A DNA stretch of 64,000 nt. Origin: Bacteroidaceae bacterium (GTDB lineage: Bacteria; Bacteroidota; Bacteroidia; Bacteroidales; Bacteroidaceae). Positions 1 to 9,269 of the stretch are shown here, in pieces. The translations under genes were made by a program, and so were the position numbers. A model generated the notes under the pieces. It did no database searches. It saw only the letters and a program-made list of their open reading frames with translations, and had not been told where the DNA came from. The stretch is taken from positions 1 to 64,000 of the forward strand of contig JAEEZS010000061.1 of the NCBI GenBank assembly GCA_016291905.1, written 5' to 3'. Numbering within the stretch: the stretch's first letter is position 1; each line of letters begins with the position of its first letter.

Positions 1-513
1 CTTACCACGGATGACCACATTAAATCCCTTACCAGGCTGTGTGGATGACTGGGTGATCTGCACACCCGGCGTCTGGCTCTGCATGGCCTCGAGGGGGTTG
101 GTCGTGTTCAGCTTGGCAAGATCGGCGCCCTTTACCTGAACGGTAGCACCTGTTACCAGCTTTTTCTTCTGGACGCCGTAACCGATGACCACCACGTCAC
201 TCAACACTTCGCTGTCTTCTTCCAGCACGACGGAAATCTGCTGGCGCCCATTGATGGGCACAACTTGTGTAGCGTAACCTACGTAGGAGATCTCCAGGCG
301 GTCGTTACTTGCTGCCGTTACGGTAAATGCGCCGTTCAAGTCCGTAATAGCACCACGGGTCGTACCAACCACCTTTACGGATGCACCGATGATGGGGTCA
401 CCCGTCGCATCGTTTACTGTACCTCGCACAGTCCCCTGGGCGAAAACGCTCAGAGGCATGCCGCAAAGCATAAGCACAGCCAACGAAATCTGTAGCAATT
501 TTGCTTTTAACAT
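1..513 (-). CDS. SusC/RagA-family TonB-linked outer-membrane receptor, N-terminal part
   Basis: The reading frame runs off the left edge, so only the first 171 residues are visible. They show a signal peptide (MLKAKLLQISLAVLMLCG, cleaved near FAQ), then a carboxypeptidase-regulatory-like domain (GTVRGTVNDATGDPIIGASV and ITDLNGAFTV), then the start of the plug domain (VVVIGYGVQKKKLVTGA, followed by PLEAMQSQTPGVQI). This order is diagnostic of SusC-type receptors, which import oligosaccharides or other nutrients across the outer membrane with a SusD lipoprotein. A SusD partner would be expected to the left, outside the window. The ATG at 513-511 is preceded by a Bacteroidetes promoter and an AT-rich leader. 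The substrate cannot be inferred. Confidence 0.93.
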   Translation of the reverse strand, partial: MLKAKLLQISLAVLMLCGMPLSVFAQGTVRGTVNDATGDPIIGASVKVVGTTRGAITDLNGAFTVTAASNDRLEISYVGYATQVVPINGRQQISVVLEEDSEVLSDVVVIGYGVQKKKLVTGATVQVKGADLAKLNTTNPLEAMQSQTPGVQITQSSTQPGKGFNVVIRGK

Positions 514-574
514 ACGTTTTGTTTTAATGGTTAATAAAAAAATTAGTAACTAAAAAATTGATGCAAATTTTTTG

Positions 575-606
575 CAAATGTAAACGCTTTTTTGCAAACG
601 CCCAAA
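575..606 (-). promoter_or_regulatory. Bacteroidetes promoter for the SusC-like gene
   Basis: On the minus strand TTTG (606-603), a 20-bp spacer and TACATTTG (582-575) match the sigma-ABfr consensus TTTG-N19-21-TANNTTTG. It lies about 60 bp upstream of the SusC ATG. Confidence 0.7.
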
Positions 607-745
607 CAAAAATGCTACTTTTTTTCGATTTCTTTCGAATTCTTGGAATGGAATTGCAAAAAGTACGTTTTTTAACATTTGGGTTAATTGGAGTCCTTAT
701 TTGGAGAGTGTAGGGCAATTCTATTGTACAAACGCATTGGTACAC

Positions 746-767
746 GTGGCTCAACGCGTTGAGCCAC
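746..767. promoter_or_regulatory. Perfect 22-bp palindrome between divergent genes
   Basis: The half-site GTGGCTCAACG is followed immediately by its exact reverse complement. It lies in the 378-bp gap between the SusC-like gene and the divergent secreted-protein gene, about 60 bp upstream of the plus-strand -33 box, with no T run after it. A smaller palindrome AACAATTGTT follows at about 776-785. The position suits an operator, but that role is inferred. Confidence 0.45.
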
Positions 768-829
768 CTAAAAGAACAATTGTTTTGATGTTGTTTTGAT
801 GGACTATGCTTCGGATAATTACAAAAATA

Positions 830-861
830 TTTGTTTTTTCACTTGGTTTGTTTTATCTTTG
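830..861 (+). promoter_or_regulatory. Bacteroidetes promoter for the 789-residue secreted protein
   Basis: TTTG at 830-833, 20-bp spacer, TATCTTTG at 854-861. It places the transcription start just upstream of the ATG at 892 and shows that in-frame ATGs near 796 are not the real start. Confidence 0.75.
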
Positions 862-891
862 TCGGCGAAATCATTTTTAATTGCTTACTGT

Positions 892-3258
892 ATGAAGAAA
901 AATCTACTCCTTTCCCTGAGCCTTTTGGCTGCTATGTTTTGCCTGAGCACTTCACTCAGCGCCCAGACGCCTCTCAACTCTGTCAGCGAATTGACGGAGG
1001 GTTATTACCAAATTGTCTATCAAGGCCAGTCGTACACCGCTGCAAATGGCTTGGTTGATGATGAGGAAATCCATGGCACGTATTTCACCAGCTACACGGA
1101 GGAATTTAGTGCCACATCAACGAACCTGTATTATTCTTTGGGTTTAAGCGCTCCGATTGAGGGCCAGATTGGGCGCACGTTTGTCCGCATTGCTCCTTCG
1201 ACTGCGACGGAGGGTAAGTTCACCTTACAGTCGCAAAACGGACATTATCTGGACCTGCTGGCTAAGTCTAGTCTGACACCCATTGACCTAACGTTTGGCG
1301 ACCTTGAGAGTGGCAATCTCTACATTCTCGGCTATTTGGCTTTCGAGGAGGATTGCTGGGCTACAACAAAGCAGAACGGTGAGTTCAAGTGCATTGTCGG
1401 CAAGAGTGGCAACAATCAACAGCCGCTTGAGATCTATCCCGCTCCGATGGACGACTATGATGTCTATCAGGTATCTATTGTCCTGCCTGAGGCTGAGAGC
1501 CACGAAACAACGATTGAGTATTCGCGTGTTGAATGCACGAATGAAAACATTGTCAGCCTTTCGAAGGTTTATGATGGTGGTTTCTTCGTTTTCCCAAAGG
1601 ACGTGGAAATCGGTGAGGAGGACTTCGTATGTCCTCAGTTTGATCATCTTGATCCCGTCATCACGATTGAGGACGACAAAATCCAGATTTATTACGAGGA
1701 GGCTGTGTGGTTTGTTGACCTCACGTACCATTATTATTATAATGGAAAGGAAGTGGGCGAAGAGTCGTTCCATGCTCCCGAAGGCGAACCCTATCCCGTT
1801 CCTGGTTCCAATACCTTCGCTATGCCTTGGGGCGTGTCAGCCGCTGTTCCTGAGGGACTTGTGGAGGAAGGTGTCTATGACGTTGACGTAGTGCTTACTG
1901 TCGATGTTGAGGCATTGCCTTTCAAGTTTGTTGATGAGGCAGCTTCCTTTGAGGATATTGAGCATTGGTATCATCTCGTTATTGGCAATGCCAGCTATGT
2001 GGTCTATGACCCCGAAGTTGACCATTTTGAATTGAACATCACCGAAATTGACGTCGATAAGAAGACAAACTACCGTTGGGCATTTGTTGGCAACCCCGTC
2101 GAGGGCTTCAGTCTTGTCAATCAGGCTGCTGGTATCAACTATGTGATGTCAAGCTACCGCTATGTCGATGATGGCAATACGGGTGGCAACACGTTCCTGA
2201 CGATGGCCGATGTCAGCACGCTTGGCACGACTGATGTCTGGCAGTTCCGTGCCGAAGCTAGTACCTATGTCACAGAAGGTTCCTTCTACCTCGGCTTCAC
2301 TACCGACGAGGGAGCGAATGTTTATATGAACAAACGTGGCACCACGTTGGCCTACTGGACTAGCGGGCGCGACAGTGGATCCACCTTCTATGTAGAGGAA
2401 GTCTTTGCTGGTGCTGAGACCCTTGCTGAGGCTATTCAGACTGCCGAAGCTGCTGTTGAAACCTTCCGTGCTACGCTTGATCGTCCGGGCTATCCCTCGA
2501 CTGAGGCGGTTCAGGCGTTGGTTGATTTGATTGCCGAAGCCAAGGAGGTCCTTGCCGATAACTCCAGCACCGAAAACGACTACTACACGCTAGCTTATGA
2601 TCTTGACCGTCAGATAAACGCTACGCGCAAGGACGTCTCTTATCCTGCCGCAGGTAAGTACTACGCCTTTGTCAATCACCAGAAGAATGGTGACATTAAC
2701 ACCATGTATATGGCAGAGGAGGGGCTTGTGGCTGCGAATAATCAAACGCCTGCCGAGGTGGGCGATGCCGCAGCCTTCTACTGCACGCCCGATACGGCTG
2801 AGCATACCTACCAGTTCTACAATCCCGCTTTCGACCGCTATCTTGTATGGCGCGGACATCGTGACGGTTACAACGACAACAAGGGTTTCACGACGCCTGA
2901 AGATGCTGCTCAGGATGCAGCGGGATATGTCTTTACCCAGATTTACCTTTATCCTGCGGGACAGTATTACGAGGGTGCATTCCTAGTCTATGGTAAGCGT
3001 GGAAATGGTAACGACGGTACCTTCATCTTTATGGCTAACGGTAATTTCGACGCCTATAGCTTTGCCTACGGTTGGACAGACAATTTCTCCAATATGTTCA
3101 CCCTTGAGGAGGTGGAATACAAAGGCGATGGTATCACTCCGTCGTATATCGATGTTGTTGCACCCTCTGGTGCGATCTATGACCTCACCGGACGCCGCAT
3201 TGCTCATCCCACTTCTGGTATTTACATTCGGGATGGCAAGAAAGTCTTGATTAAATAG
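892..3258 (+). CDS. Large secreted protein with Prevotella-type C-terminal sorting motif
   Basis: I do not recognise the family. The start at 892 is chosen because the promoter -7 box ends at 861 and because translation from here begins with a good signal peptide (MKKNLLLSLSLLAAMFCLST, cleaved near LSAQ). The body (about 789 residues in all) is rich in aromatic and acidic residues, with segments resembling repeated beta-sandwich or ricin-like modules (FTLQSQNGHYLDL; FYLGFTTDEGANVYM) and an alanine-rich helical stretch (LAEAIQTAEAAVETFR). It ends in IYDLTGRRIAHPTSGIYI plus GKKVLIK, the tail shared by other secreted proteins of this window and typical of cargo exported to the surface. Function unknown. 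Confidence 0.8.
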   Translation: MKKNLLLSLSLLAAMFCLSTSLSAQTPLNSVSELTEGYYQIVYQGQSYTAANGLVDDEEIHGTYFTSYTEEFSATSTNLYYSLGLSAPIEGQIGRTFVRIAPSTATEGKFTLQSQNGHYLDLLAKSSLTPIDLTFGDLESGNLYILGYLAFEEDCWATTKQNGEFKCIVGKSGNNQQPLEIYPAPMDDYDVYQVSIVLPEAESHETTIEYSRVECTNENIVSLSKVYDGGFFVFPKDVEIGEEDFVCPQFDHLDPVITIEDDKIQIYYEEAVWFVDLTYHYYYNGKEVGEESFHAPEGEPYPVPGSNTFAMPWGVSAAVPEGLVEEGVYDVDVVLTVDVEALPFKFVDEAASFEDIEHWYHLVIGNASYVVYDPEVDHFELNITEIDVDKKTNYRWAFVGNPVEGFSLVNQAAGINYVMSSYRYVDDGNTGGNTFLTMADVSTLGTTDVWQFRAEASTYVTEGSFYLGFTTDEGANVYMNKRGTTLAYWTSGRDSGSTFYVEEVFAGAETLAEAIQTAEAAVETFRATLDRPGYPSTEAVQALVDLIAEAKEVLADNSSTENDYYTLAYDLDRQINATRKDVSYPAAGKYYAFVNHQKNGDINTMYMAEEGLVAANNQTPAEVGDAAAFYCTPDTAEHTYQFYNPAFDRYLVWRGHRDGYNDNKGFTTPEDAAQDAAGYVFTQIYLYPAGQYYEGAFLVYGKRGNGNDGTFIFMANGNFDAYSFAYGWTDNFSNMFTLEEVEYKGDGITPSYIDVVAPSGAIYDLTGRRIAHPTSGIYIRDGKKVLIK

Positions 3259-3275
3259 AGGAACACTACTTGTAG

Positions 3276-3317
3276 GTTTTCTCCCGAAGGCATATGCCTT
3301 CGGGAGAAAACTTTTTT
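3276..3317. terminator. Bidirectional intrinsic terminator
   Basis: A perfect inverted repeat (stem GTTTTCTCCCGAAGGCAT with its complement, 3276-3311) is followed by TTTTTT on the plus strand. The flanking A/T runs also make it work on the minus strand. It separates the convergent secreted-protein and amylase genes. Confidence 0.85.
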
Positions 3318-3333
3318 AATCCTATTACTATTT

Positions 3334-4872
3334 TCAGAATTTCAGCGCTATACCTCCCAATGCGGGGATATGAAGGGGTAATTCACTATCAGGGAAAATG
3401 GGCGTTTGAAGATATGAAATGGAAAATGGAATGTCAGAGTTAGGAGATGGTTGATTAGAGAAGGGGAGTGGGACGATTGTGCTGGGTATGCCGAGATAAT
3501 CGAAAGCGTGACTCGGGATGCGAAGACGGATGTCGCGTGGGACATCGTCGAAGTTGACGCAAACAAGGATTCGGGAGTCAGCCGTTGCACGTAGAAAAGC
3601 GTACTGTCGATGCGGGTTGAATTTGTCAGATGCAGGATTGACGTACATAAGGTCAAAGAATTTCCCATCAGAGATTGCAGGCTCTTCAGTGGCGAAATGA
3701 AGTAGGTAAGAATATAGACTTATAAGTTCAGAAGGCTTTTGGTCAAATTGTTGTGAGATTTCTTTTGGACTTGATGGCTTCTTGTCTTTTTGATTCTCCT
3801 TCAACCATCGGCTGATGGAAGGCACAGGGGCGTAGTCGAAGATAGAGGTCTTACCATCGCAGCCACTAAAGCCTTCAGTTTCCATGCCATGTTCTCCCAG
3901 TTCTTGTCCGAAATAAACCATAACGGGACAGTTGTCGATGAGGGCGGAGATAATCATGGCAGGTAGGGCGCGGAGCCCATCGCTGCAAATAAAGTCGGAA
4001 GCGAGACGTTGTTCGTCGTGATTCTCCATGAAATGAAGCATGTGCGGGCCCAAGTCTCCGAGTGATTGCCAGCAGCGGGTAATGGCAGATGTCGATTCTC
4101 GTCCTTTCAAAATGGCAACGAGGGTGTCATAGAGGCCGACTTTGTCGTAGAGGTAGTCAAAACCGCCTTGATGGACATACTCGGCATAGCGCCATGGCTG
4201 GTAGACTTCGGCAATAAATAGGATGTTGGGGTGTATGGCTTTGACTTGCGGAATGGCCCAACGCCAGAAATCGACGGGAACAAGTTCTGCCATATCGCAG
4301 CGAAAACCATCAATACCACGTGCTACCCAAAAAAGGAGGATGTCAAGCATCTTTTGCCATGTGTCGTGATCGCCGTAGTTGAGTTTGGCAGTATCTGTCC
4401 AATCGCCGTCACAGATGTGTCCTGGGTAATAGTTGCGGTCGGTGAAGGGGTGAAAGGTGCCCGTGTAGTGGCGGGCAACATGGTTGGGTACGAAGTCGAT
4501 AATTACGCCCATACTGGCACGATGGGTGCGATTGACAAGCAATTCAAACTCATGCAGGCGATGCGGAATGTCAGTTGCTAGTTCAGGCGCTACGTTGTAA
4601 TAGTCGCGCACGGCATAAGGGGAACCTGCCTCCCCTTTTACATCCGTGTCGGCGGGAAGGCCGTATGACGAGAAGTCTGTACGCGTGGCATGGTCGAGAA
4701 TGCCCGTGTACCAGATGTGAGTGGTTCCCAACTCGCGAATAGCTTGTAGACGTTGTTTGGTGAAATCGCGAAGTTTTCCGCAACCGTTTTGGGCAAGGGT
4801 ACCACCTGCGATAGTAGGGTTGGAAGGACTATAGTAGAGTCGAGGGAGGACTTGGTAGATGATTGGCTTCAT
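3334..4872 (-). CDS. GH13 alpha-amylase family glycoside hydrolase
   Basis: The 512-residue protein has the four conserved regions of family GH13: IDFVPNHVARH (region I), GIDGFRCDMAE with the predicted nucleophile D193, FIAEVYQP with the acid/base E222, and FMENHDEQR with the transition-state stabiliser D286. No signal peptide is seen, so it probably acts on alpha-glucans or maltooligosaccharides in the cytoplasm. The N-terminal KPIIYQVLPRLYY and a short C-terminal beta domain are usual for the family. Upstream on the same strand a TATCTTTG -7 box (4945-4938) lies 66 bp from the ATG, without a clear -33 box. The exact substrate cannot be told. Confidence 0.92.
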   Translation of the reverse strand: MKPIIYQVLPRLYYSPSNPTIAGGTLAQNGCGKLRDFTKQRLQAIRELGTTHIWYTGILDHATRTDFSSYGLPADTDVKGEAGSPYAVRDYYNVAPELATDIPHRLHEFELLVNRTHRASMGVIIDFVPNHVARHYTGTFHPFTDRNYYPGHICDGDWTDTAKLNYGDHDTWQKMLDILLFWVARGIDGFRCDMAELVPVDFWRWAIPQVKAIHPNILFIAEVYQPWRYAEYVHQGGFDYLYDKVGLYDTLVAILKGRESTSAITRCWQSLGDLGPHMLHFMENHDEQRLASDFICSDGLRALPAMIISALIDNCPVMVYFGQELGEHGMETEGFSGCDGKTSIFDYAPVPSISRWLKENQKDKKPSSPKEISQQFDQKPSELISLYSYLLHFATEEPAISDGKFFDLMYVNPASDKFNPHRQYAFLRATADSRILVCVNFDDVPRDIRLRIPSHAFDYLGIPSTIVPLPFSNQPSPNSDIPFSISYLQTPIFPDSELPLHIPALGGIALKF

Positions 4873-5025
4873 GTAAAATAATTTAAGATTAGAATACTAT
4901 GATTTTTCAACGTGTTTTACGTTGTAGAAATCCGCCGCAAAGATACGATTTTTTTAAAAAATGTTATTTCATCGTGCAATAAAAATGCAGTTGTATCGTT
5001 CATATAAAAGACGAAATGCAATAAG

Positions 5026-5676
5026 ATGATGAATATCTACGAAACGTCACCGCATATATCCACTCCTGTCACCTATGCCGACTCCATGAATCGTGGAGAG
5101 CGCTTTGTTAAACGTTTGGCAGACATTCTTGTGTCTGGCGTAGGGATGTTGGTTCTTTCCCCGTTTTTTCTGATAATATGGTTGCTGATTTTCTTTAACG
5201 GAGGCCAACCTGTCTATAAACAAGAGCGCATAGGCTACCATGGGCGTGCATTCAACATCCTGAAGTTCCGTACTATGCGCAAGGATGCAGAGAAAGATGG
5301 TATTCCCCGTACGGAAGAGGAGCGGATGGCACAGATGACACGTATCGGGCACTTCCTGCGCGACTACCATTTGGACGAGTTCCCTCAATTATGGAATGTG
5401 TTCCGAGGGGATATGTCGCTTGTGGGCTATCGTCCCGAACGGCAAGTTTTTATTGATAAAATTATGGAGCATAATCCAGACTATATACAACTCTACCAGA
5501 TACGTCCAGGTTTGACTTCGATGGCAACACTCTACAACGGTTATACCGACACAATGGAGAAAATGCTCACCCGTTTGGACATGGACCTGGAATACCTTAC
5601 TACGCGTTCGTTAGGGGGCGACATTCGGATTATCTGGATTACCGTGCTTTCTATCATCAAAGGAAAAAAGTTTTAG
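5026..5676 (+). CDS. Priming glycosyltransferase (bacterial sugar transferase, PF02397 type)
   Basis: This enzyme should transfer a sugar-1-phosphate from a nucleotide sugar to undecaprenyl phosphate, starting the repeat unit of polysaccharide locus 1. The 216 residues contain one N-terminal membrane segment (about 30-50, GVGMLVLSPFFLIIWLLIFF), then the signatures KQERIGYHGRAFNILKFRTM, LDEFPQLWNVFRGDMSLVGY and RPE, and the C-terminal RPGLTSMATLYNG. It is the short PglC-like form without the extra N-terminal membrane domain. It stands first in a tightly packed series, 4 bp before the export gene. No clean promoter match is visible upstream. The donor sugar is unknown. Confidence 0.93.
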   Translation: MMNIYETSPHISTPVTYADSMNRGERFVKRLADILVSGVGMLVLSPFFLIIWLLIFFNGGQPVYKQERIGYHGRAFNILKFRTMRKDAEKDGIPRTEEERMAQMTRIGHFLRDYHLDEFPQLWNVFRGDMSLVGYRPERQVFIDKIMEHNPDYIQLYQIRPGLTSMATLYNGYTDTMEKMLTRLDMDLEYLTTRSLGGDIRIIWITVLSIIKGKKF

Positions 5677-5680
5677 TCTC

Positions 5681-8182
5681 ATGAGAAGATACATTGTTTT
5701 TATGCTTTGTATGCTCGCGTGCGCTACGTACGTGCGCGCGCAACAAAAAATGACCGACGAACAAGTTGTAGAGTTCGTCGCTGAAGCCCGTGAGAAGGGC
5801 ACATCCGATAAGGATATTGCTACGCAGCTGCTCCGTAAGGGTGTCACTATGGATCAGGTGAACCGCATCAAACGGAAATACACTCAGCAACAGCGGACAG
5901 GTCAAGGCGTGACGCTGACAGAGAATAGTCGTAGTCGTACGGCACCCGTTAATGACCGACGCATTGCTCTGGAGGACGAGGTGAAGAACCGCAATAAAAT
6001 GACGCAGACCGAGCGTCAAGACGAACTATTAGGCGGTATGGATTTCCTCTTCCCCGACTCAATCGCATTGCTTGTTCAACAGGAGATGGAGAAACAACGG
6101 AAGCAGATTTTCGGACACAACATCTTCCAAAATAAGGACGTTGCGTTTGAATCAAGTTACAATCTTCCCACGCCTGACAACTACCGTTTGGGTAGTGGCG
6201 ACGAAGTCATCATCGACATCTGGGGCGCCTCACAGAGTACTGTGCAGCAGACAATCTCTCCCGACGGCATAATACAGGTGGAGAACGTTGGTCCCGTCTA
6301 TTTGAGCGGACTTACAGTAAAACAAGCCAACGCCCGTCTGAAGGAACAGTTAGGCAAAATCTACTCCGGTATAGGAGGAGGTGATCCCAACACGTTCATT
6401 CGCCTTTCGCTTGCACAGAATCGTAGTATTAGTGTTCACGTGATGGGCGAGGTGGAGAATCCTGGTACCTACGAACTATCGTCGTTTGCTACCATTTTCA
6501 ATGCTCTCTACATGGCTGGTGGTGTCAACGACTATGGTACGTTGCGTGCCGTTAAGGTGTTTCGACATGGAAAAGAAGTTGCTTCGTACGATATCTACGA
6601 CTTTATTCTAAACGGAAAAACAGGGAAAGACCTTCGTCTGGAAGACAACGACGCCGTAGTGGTAGGTGCCTATAGTACGTTGGTGAGTATTGCCGGACAG
6701 GTGAAACGTCCGATGTACTACGAGATGCTGCCTACCGAGACGGTAAAGAACCTGCTTGACTATGCAGGTGGTTTCACGGGCAATGCCTATCGTCAAGACG
6801 TCCGCCTTATTCGTGTGGGCATGCGTGAGTATGAAATCTACACCCTCAATTCTGTCGAACAGCAGCGCTTCCTTGTTGCTGACGGTGACTCGGTAACCGT
6901 TGATTCTATTATGCCGACCTTTGCTAATCGGGTGGAAGTGCGGGGTGCCGTCTATCGTCCGGGACAGTTCCAGATGGACGGTCGCGTTACTACAGTAAAG
7001 CAATTGGTTACTACGGCTGGCGGACTTAAGGATGATGCTTACCGCGGCCGTGCTGTGCTTAATCGTCGTAATGCGGATGGAACGATGGAAAATCTCTCCA
7101 TTGACCTGGAACGGGTGATGAAAGATGAAGTGCCTGATGTCGCTCTTCGCAAAAATGATGTTCTTGTCATCCCCAGCATCGAGGATATGCGTGAAACGCA
7201 GGTTGTCACCATTTATGGTGAAGTCGCTTTCCCTGGCGCCTACCATTATCAGGATAACCTTTCTATTGAAGACTTCATCTTGATGGCTGGTGGTCTCACA
7301 GAGGCCGCTTCAACGGCAAAGGTAGATGTCTCGCGCCGTATTAAGGATTCCCGAGCTACTAGTGTGAATGATACCATCTCGCGTATGTTTAGCTTTTCCA
7401 TAAGCGACGGATTAGTGGTGGAAGGGCAGTCGGGCTTTACCCTTATGCCTTTCGATGAGGTTTATGTGCGTCGCAGTCCTGGATATTTTGAACAGGAGAA
7501 TGTGCGGGTCGATGGCGAAGTGCTCTTCAGCGGTACCTACGCGTTGACTAAAAAGAACCAACGTTTGAGCGAGTTGGTGCAGAGCGCAGGAGGATTGACA
7601 CCTCAGGCCTATGTGAAGGGTGCTCGTCTGCAACGTCAGATGACTGACGAAGAAAAGCTTCGACTGGAAACAAACATCGAGATTGCTGTTCAGATGGCCG
7701 AAAACAAGAAGGACTCTGTGGCTATCCGTCGTCAGATGATGAGCCAGACGGACTATCCTGTCGGTATTGAGCTGGAAAAGGCGCTCCAGAATCCGGGCTC
7801 GGATGCCGACCTCGTGCTTCGTGCTGGTGACATTCTCACGATCCCTCAGTTCTCCAACACTGTCAAGGTGAGCGGCGAAGTGATGTATGCAAATACTATC
7901 GGTTATAAGAAGGGTAAGACGCTCCGTTATTACGTCAATCAGGCGGGTGGCTATTCCAGCAAGTCCAATCGTTCGAAGGCCTACATCGTCTATATGAACG
8001 GTACCACTACGAAGGCCAATAGTTGGGGCAGCCGTCTGGTGCAGCCCGGCTGCGAGATTGTTGTTCCCGAAAAGCCTGAGCGAGAGGGCATGAAGACAGC
8101 AGAAATCCTCAGTCTCGGTTCTACAGCCGCCTCCCTTGCCACCGTTGTGCTGGCTCTTGTCAATCTGTTAAACACGAAGTAG
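5681..8182 (+). CDS. Wza-like polysaccharide export protein with multiple SLBB domains
   Basis: Outer-membrane polysaccharide export protein of the Wza/OPX class, expected to form the channel for locus 1 polymer. It has a signal peptide (MRRYIVFMLCMLACATYVRA), a helical charged region (about 25-65), a Poly_export domain near residue 165 (NYRLGSGDEVIIDIWG), then about six SLBB-like repeats of the pattern GEV..PG.Y...AGG near residues 254, 336, 419, 510, 608 and 729. A hydrophobic C-terminal segment (TAASLATVVLALVNLL) may be a membrane anchor. At 833 residues it is much longer than E. coli Wza, as is common in Bacteroidetes. No lipobox is evident. Gaps of 4 and 6 bp to its neighbours indicate co-transcription. 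Confidence 0.93.
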   Translation: MRRYIVFMLCMLACATYVRAQQKMTDEQVVEFVAEAREKGTSDKDIATQLLRKGVTMDQVNRIKRKYTQQQRTGQGVTLTENSRSRTAPVNDRRIALEDEVKNRNKMTQTERQDELLGGMDFLFPDSIALLVQQEMEKQRKQIFGHNIFQNKDVAFESSYNLPTPDNYRLGSGDEVIIDIWGASQSTVQQTISPDGIIQVENVGPVYLSGLTVKQANARLKEQLGKIYSGIGGGDPNTFIRLSLAQNRSISVHVMGEVENPGTYELSSFATIFNALYMAGGVNDYGTLRAVKVFRHGKEVASYDIYDFILNGKTGKDLRLEDNDAVVVGAYSTLVSIAGQVKRPMYYEMLPTETVKNLLDYAGGFTGNAYRQDVRLIRVGMREYEIYTLNSVEQQRFLVADGDSVTVDSIMPTFANRVEVRGAVYRPGQFQMDGRVTTVKQLVTTAGGLKDDAYRGRAVLNRRNADGTMENLSIDLERVMKDEVPDVALRKNDVLVIPSIEDMRETQVVTIYGEVAFPGAYHYQDNLSIEDFILMAGGLTEAASTAKVDVSRRIKDSRATSVNDTISRMFSFSISDGLVVEGQSGFTLMPFDEVYVRRSPGYFEQENVRVDGEVLFSGTYALTKKNQRLSELVQSAGGLTPQAYVKGARLQRQMTDEEKLRLETNIEIAVQMAENKKDSVAIRRQMMSQTDYPVGIELEKALQNPGSDADLVLRAGDILTIPQFSNTVKVSGEVMYANTIGYKKGKTLRYYVNQAGGYSSKSNRSKAYIVYMNGTTTKANSWGSRLVQPGCEIVVPEKPEREGMKTAEILSLGSTAASLATVVLALVNLLNTK

Positions 8183-8188
8183 AAAGGC

Positions 8189-9259
8189 ATGGAAAAGAAA
8201 GGAAACTCACTGGATTTTATTGGCATCATCATGCTTCTGCTCAGCAAGTGGAAGCTGTTGCTGAAAGCCTGCTTCATAGGTGGAGTGTTGAGTCTCATCA
8301 TCGCTTTTAGTATTCCCAAGGAATATACCTCTACCGCTGTGTTAGCTCCTGAGATGTCGAACGGTGGCGGTATCACCAGCAGTTTCGGCTCGCTGGCTGC
8401 TATGGCAGGTATTGACTTGGGTGGATTAAGTGGCATGGAGGATGCAGTCTATCCCGAACTCTACCCTCAGATAATCTCCTCCACTCCTTTCTTAACGGAG
8501 TTAATGGAGCTGCCTGTAAAAACGAAGAACGATAAATTGTCAACCGACCTCTACCACTATTTGCGCTATCATCAGCGCTATCCCTGGTGGTCAATGGCAT
8601 TGCGGGCTCCTGGCAAACTAATTAAGAAGCTGACGTCGCACGCTGCAGCTGACACGATTATGCCTCGACGTACTGCCGACCCTATGCTGCTTTCACGCAG
8701 TCAGCAGTTGGTGCTGAAGTCGCTCAATAAGAAAATCAACACCTCTGTTGATAAGGGAAACAACGTTATTACCCTGAACGTTACCATGCAGGACCCATTG
8801 GTTGCGGCAGTAGTGGCGCAGAAGGTTTCGGACAACTTGCAGCAATATGTGGCTGACTACCGTTCTGCGAAAGCCCGCAAAGATTTAGCCTATACCGAGA
8901 CTCTTTATGATGAGGCCCGCGAGAAATACTACGCAGCTCAAAAAGCCTATGCCAGTTATGCCGATAAGCACCAGAATATGGTGCTCCTGCAATATCAGAT
9001 TGAGCAGGAACGTCTGCAGAACGAGCAGGAGTTGGCTTTCAACGTATTCAATCAATTGGCCGGACAGTTGGAACTCTCTCGGGCTAAAGTGGCCGAGAGC
9101 ACACCTGTCTGTGTAGTCATGCAACCGCCGTACACGCCGTTCAAAGCCTCTTCGCCGAAGAAGATGATGATGGGTATTCTCTACGTCTTTCTGGCATTCT
9201 TCGGCACAGCTGCGTGGATCGTCATCAAGGAAATCGTACAAGGAAGGAGTAATTCCTAA
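8189..9259 (+). CDS. Wzz-type chain-length determinant / polysaccharide co-polymerase
   Basis: Inner-membrane protein that sets polymer length and couples polymerisation to export. It has the family layout: transmembrane helix near residues 22-42 (LLLKACFIGGVLSLIIAFSI), a periplasmic Wzz domain beginning EYTSTAVLAPE, a helical coiled-coil region (about 230-300, rich in A, E, K and Q), a proline-rich motif PPYTPFKASSPKK, and a second transmembrane helix (MMMGILYVFLAFFGTAAWIV). There is no C-terminal tyrosine kinase domain, so it is a Wzz or kinase-less Wzc type. It sits between the export protein and the polymerase, as expected. Confidence 0.9.
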   Translation: MEKKGNSLDFIGIIMLLLSKWKLLLKACFIGGVLSLIIAFSIPKEYTSTAVLAPEMSNGGGITSSFGSLAAMAGIDLGGLSGMEDAVYPELYPQIISSTPFLTELMELPVKTKNDKLSTDLYHYLRYHQRYPWWSMALRAPGKLIKKLTSHAAADTIMPRRTADPMLLSRSQQLVLKSLNKKINTSVDKGNNVITLNVTMQDPLVAAVVAQKVSDNLQQYVADYRSAKARKDLAYTETLYDEAREKYYAAQKAYASYADKHQNMVLLQYQIEQERLQNEQELAFNVFNQLAGQLELSRAKVAESTPVCVVMQPPYTPFKASSPKKMMMGILYVFLAFFGTAAWIVIKEIVQGRSNS

Positions 9260-9269
9260 TCCCTTTTTG

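Noticed and set aside
796..891. Upstream in-frame ATG codons for the first secreted protein
   Set aside because: They precede or overlap the promoter and would put 32 residues before the signal peptide.
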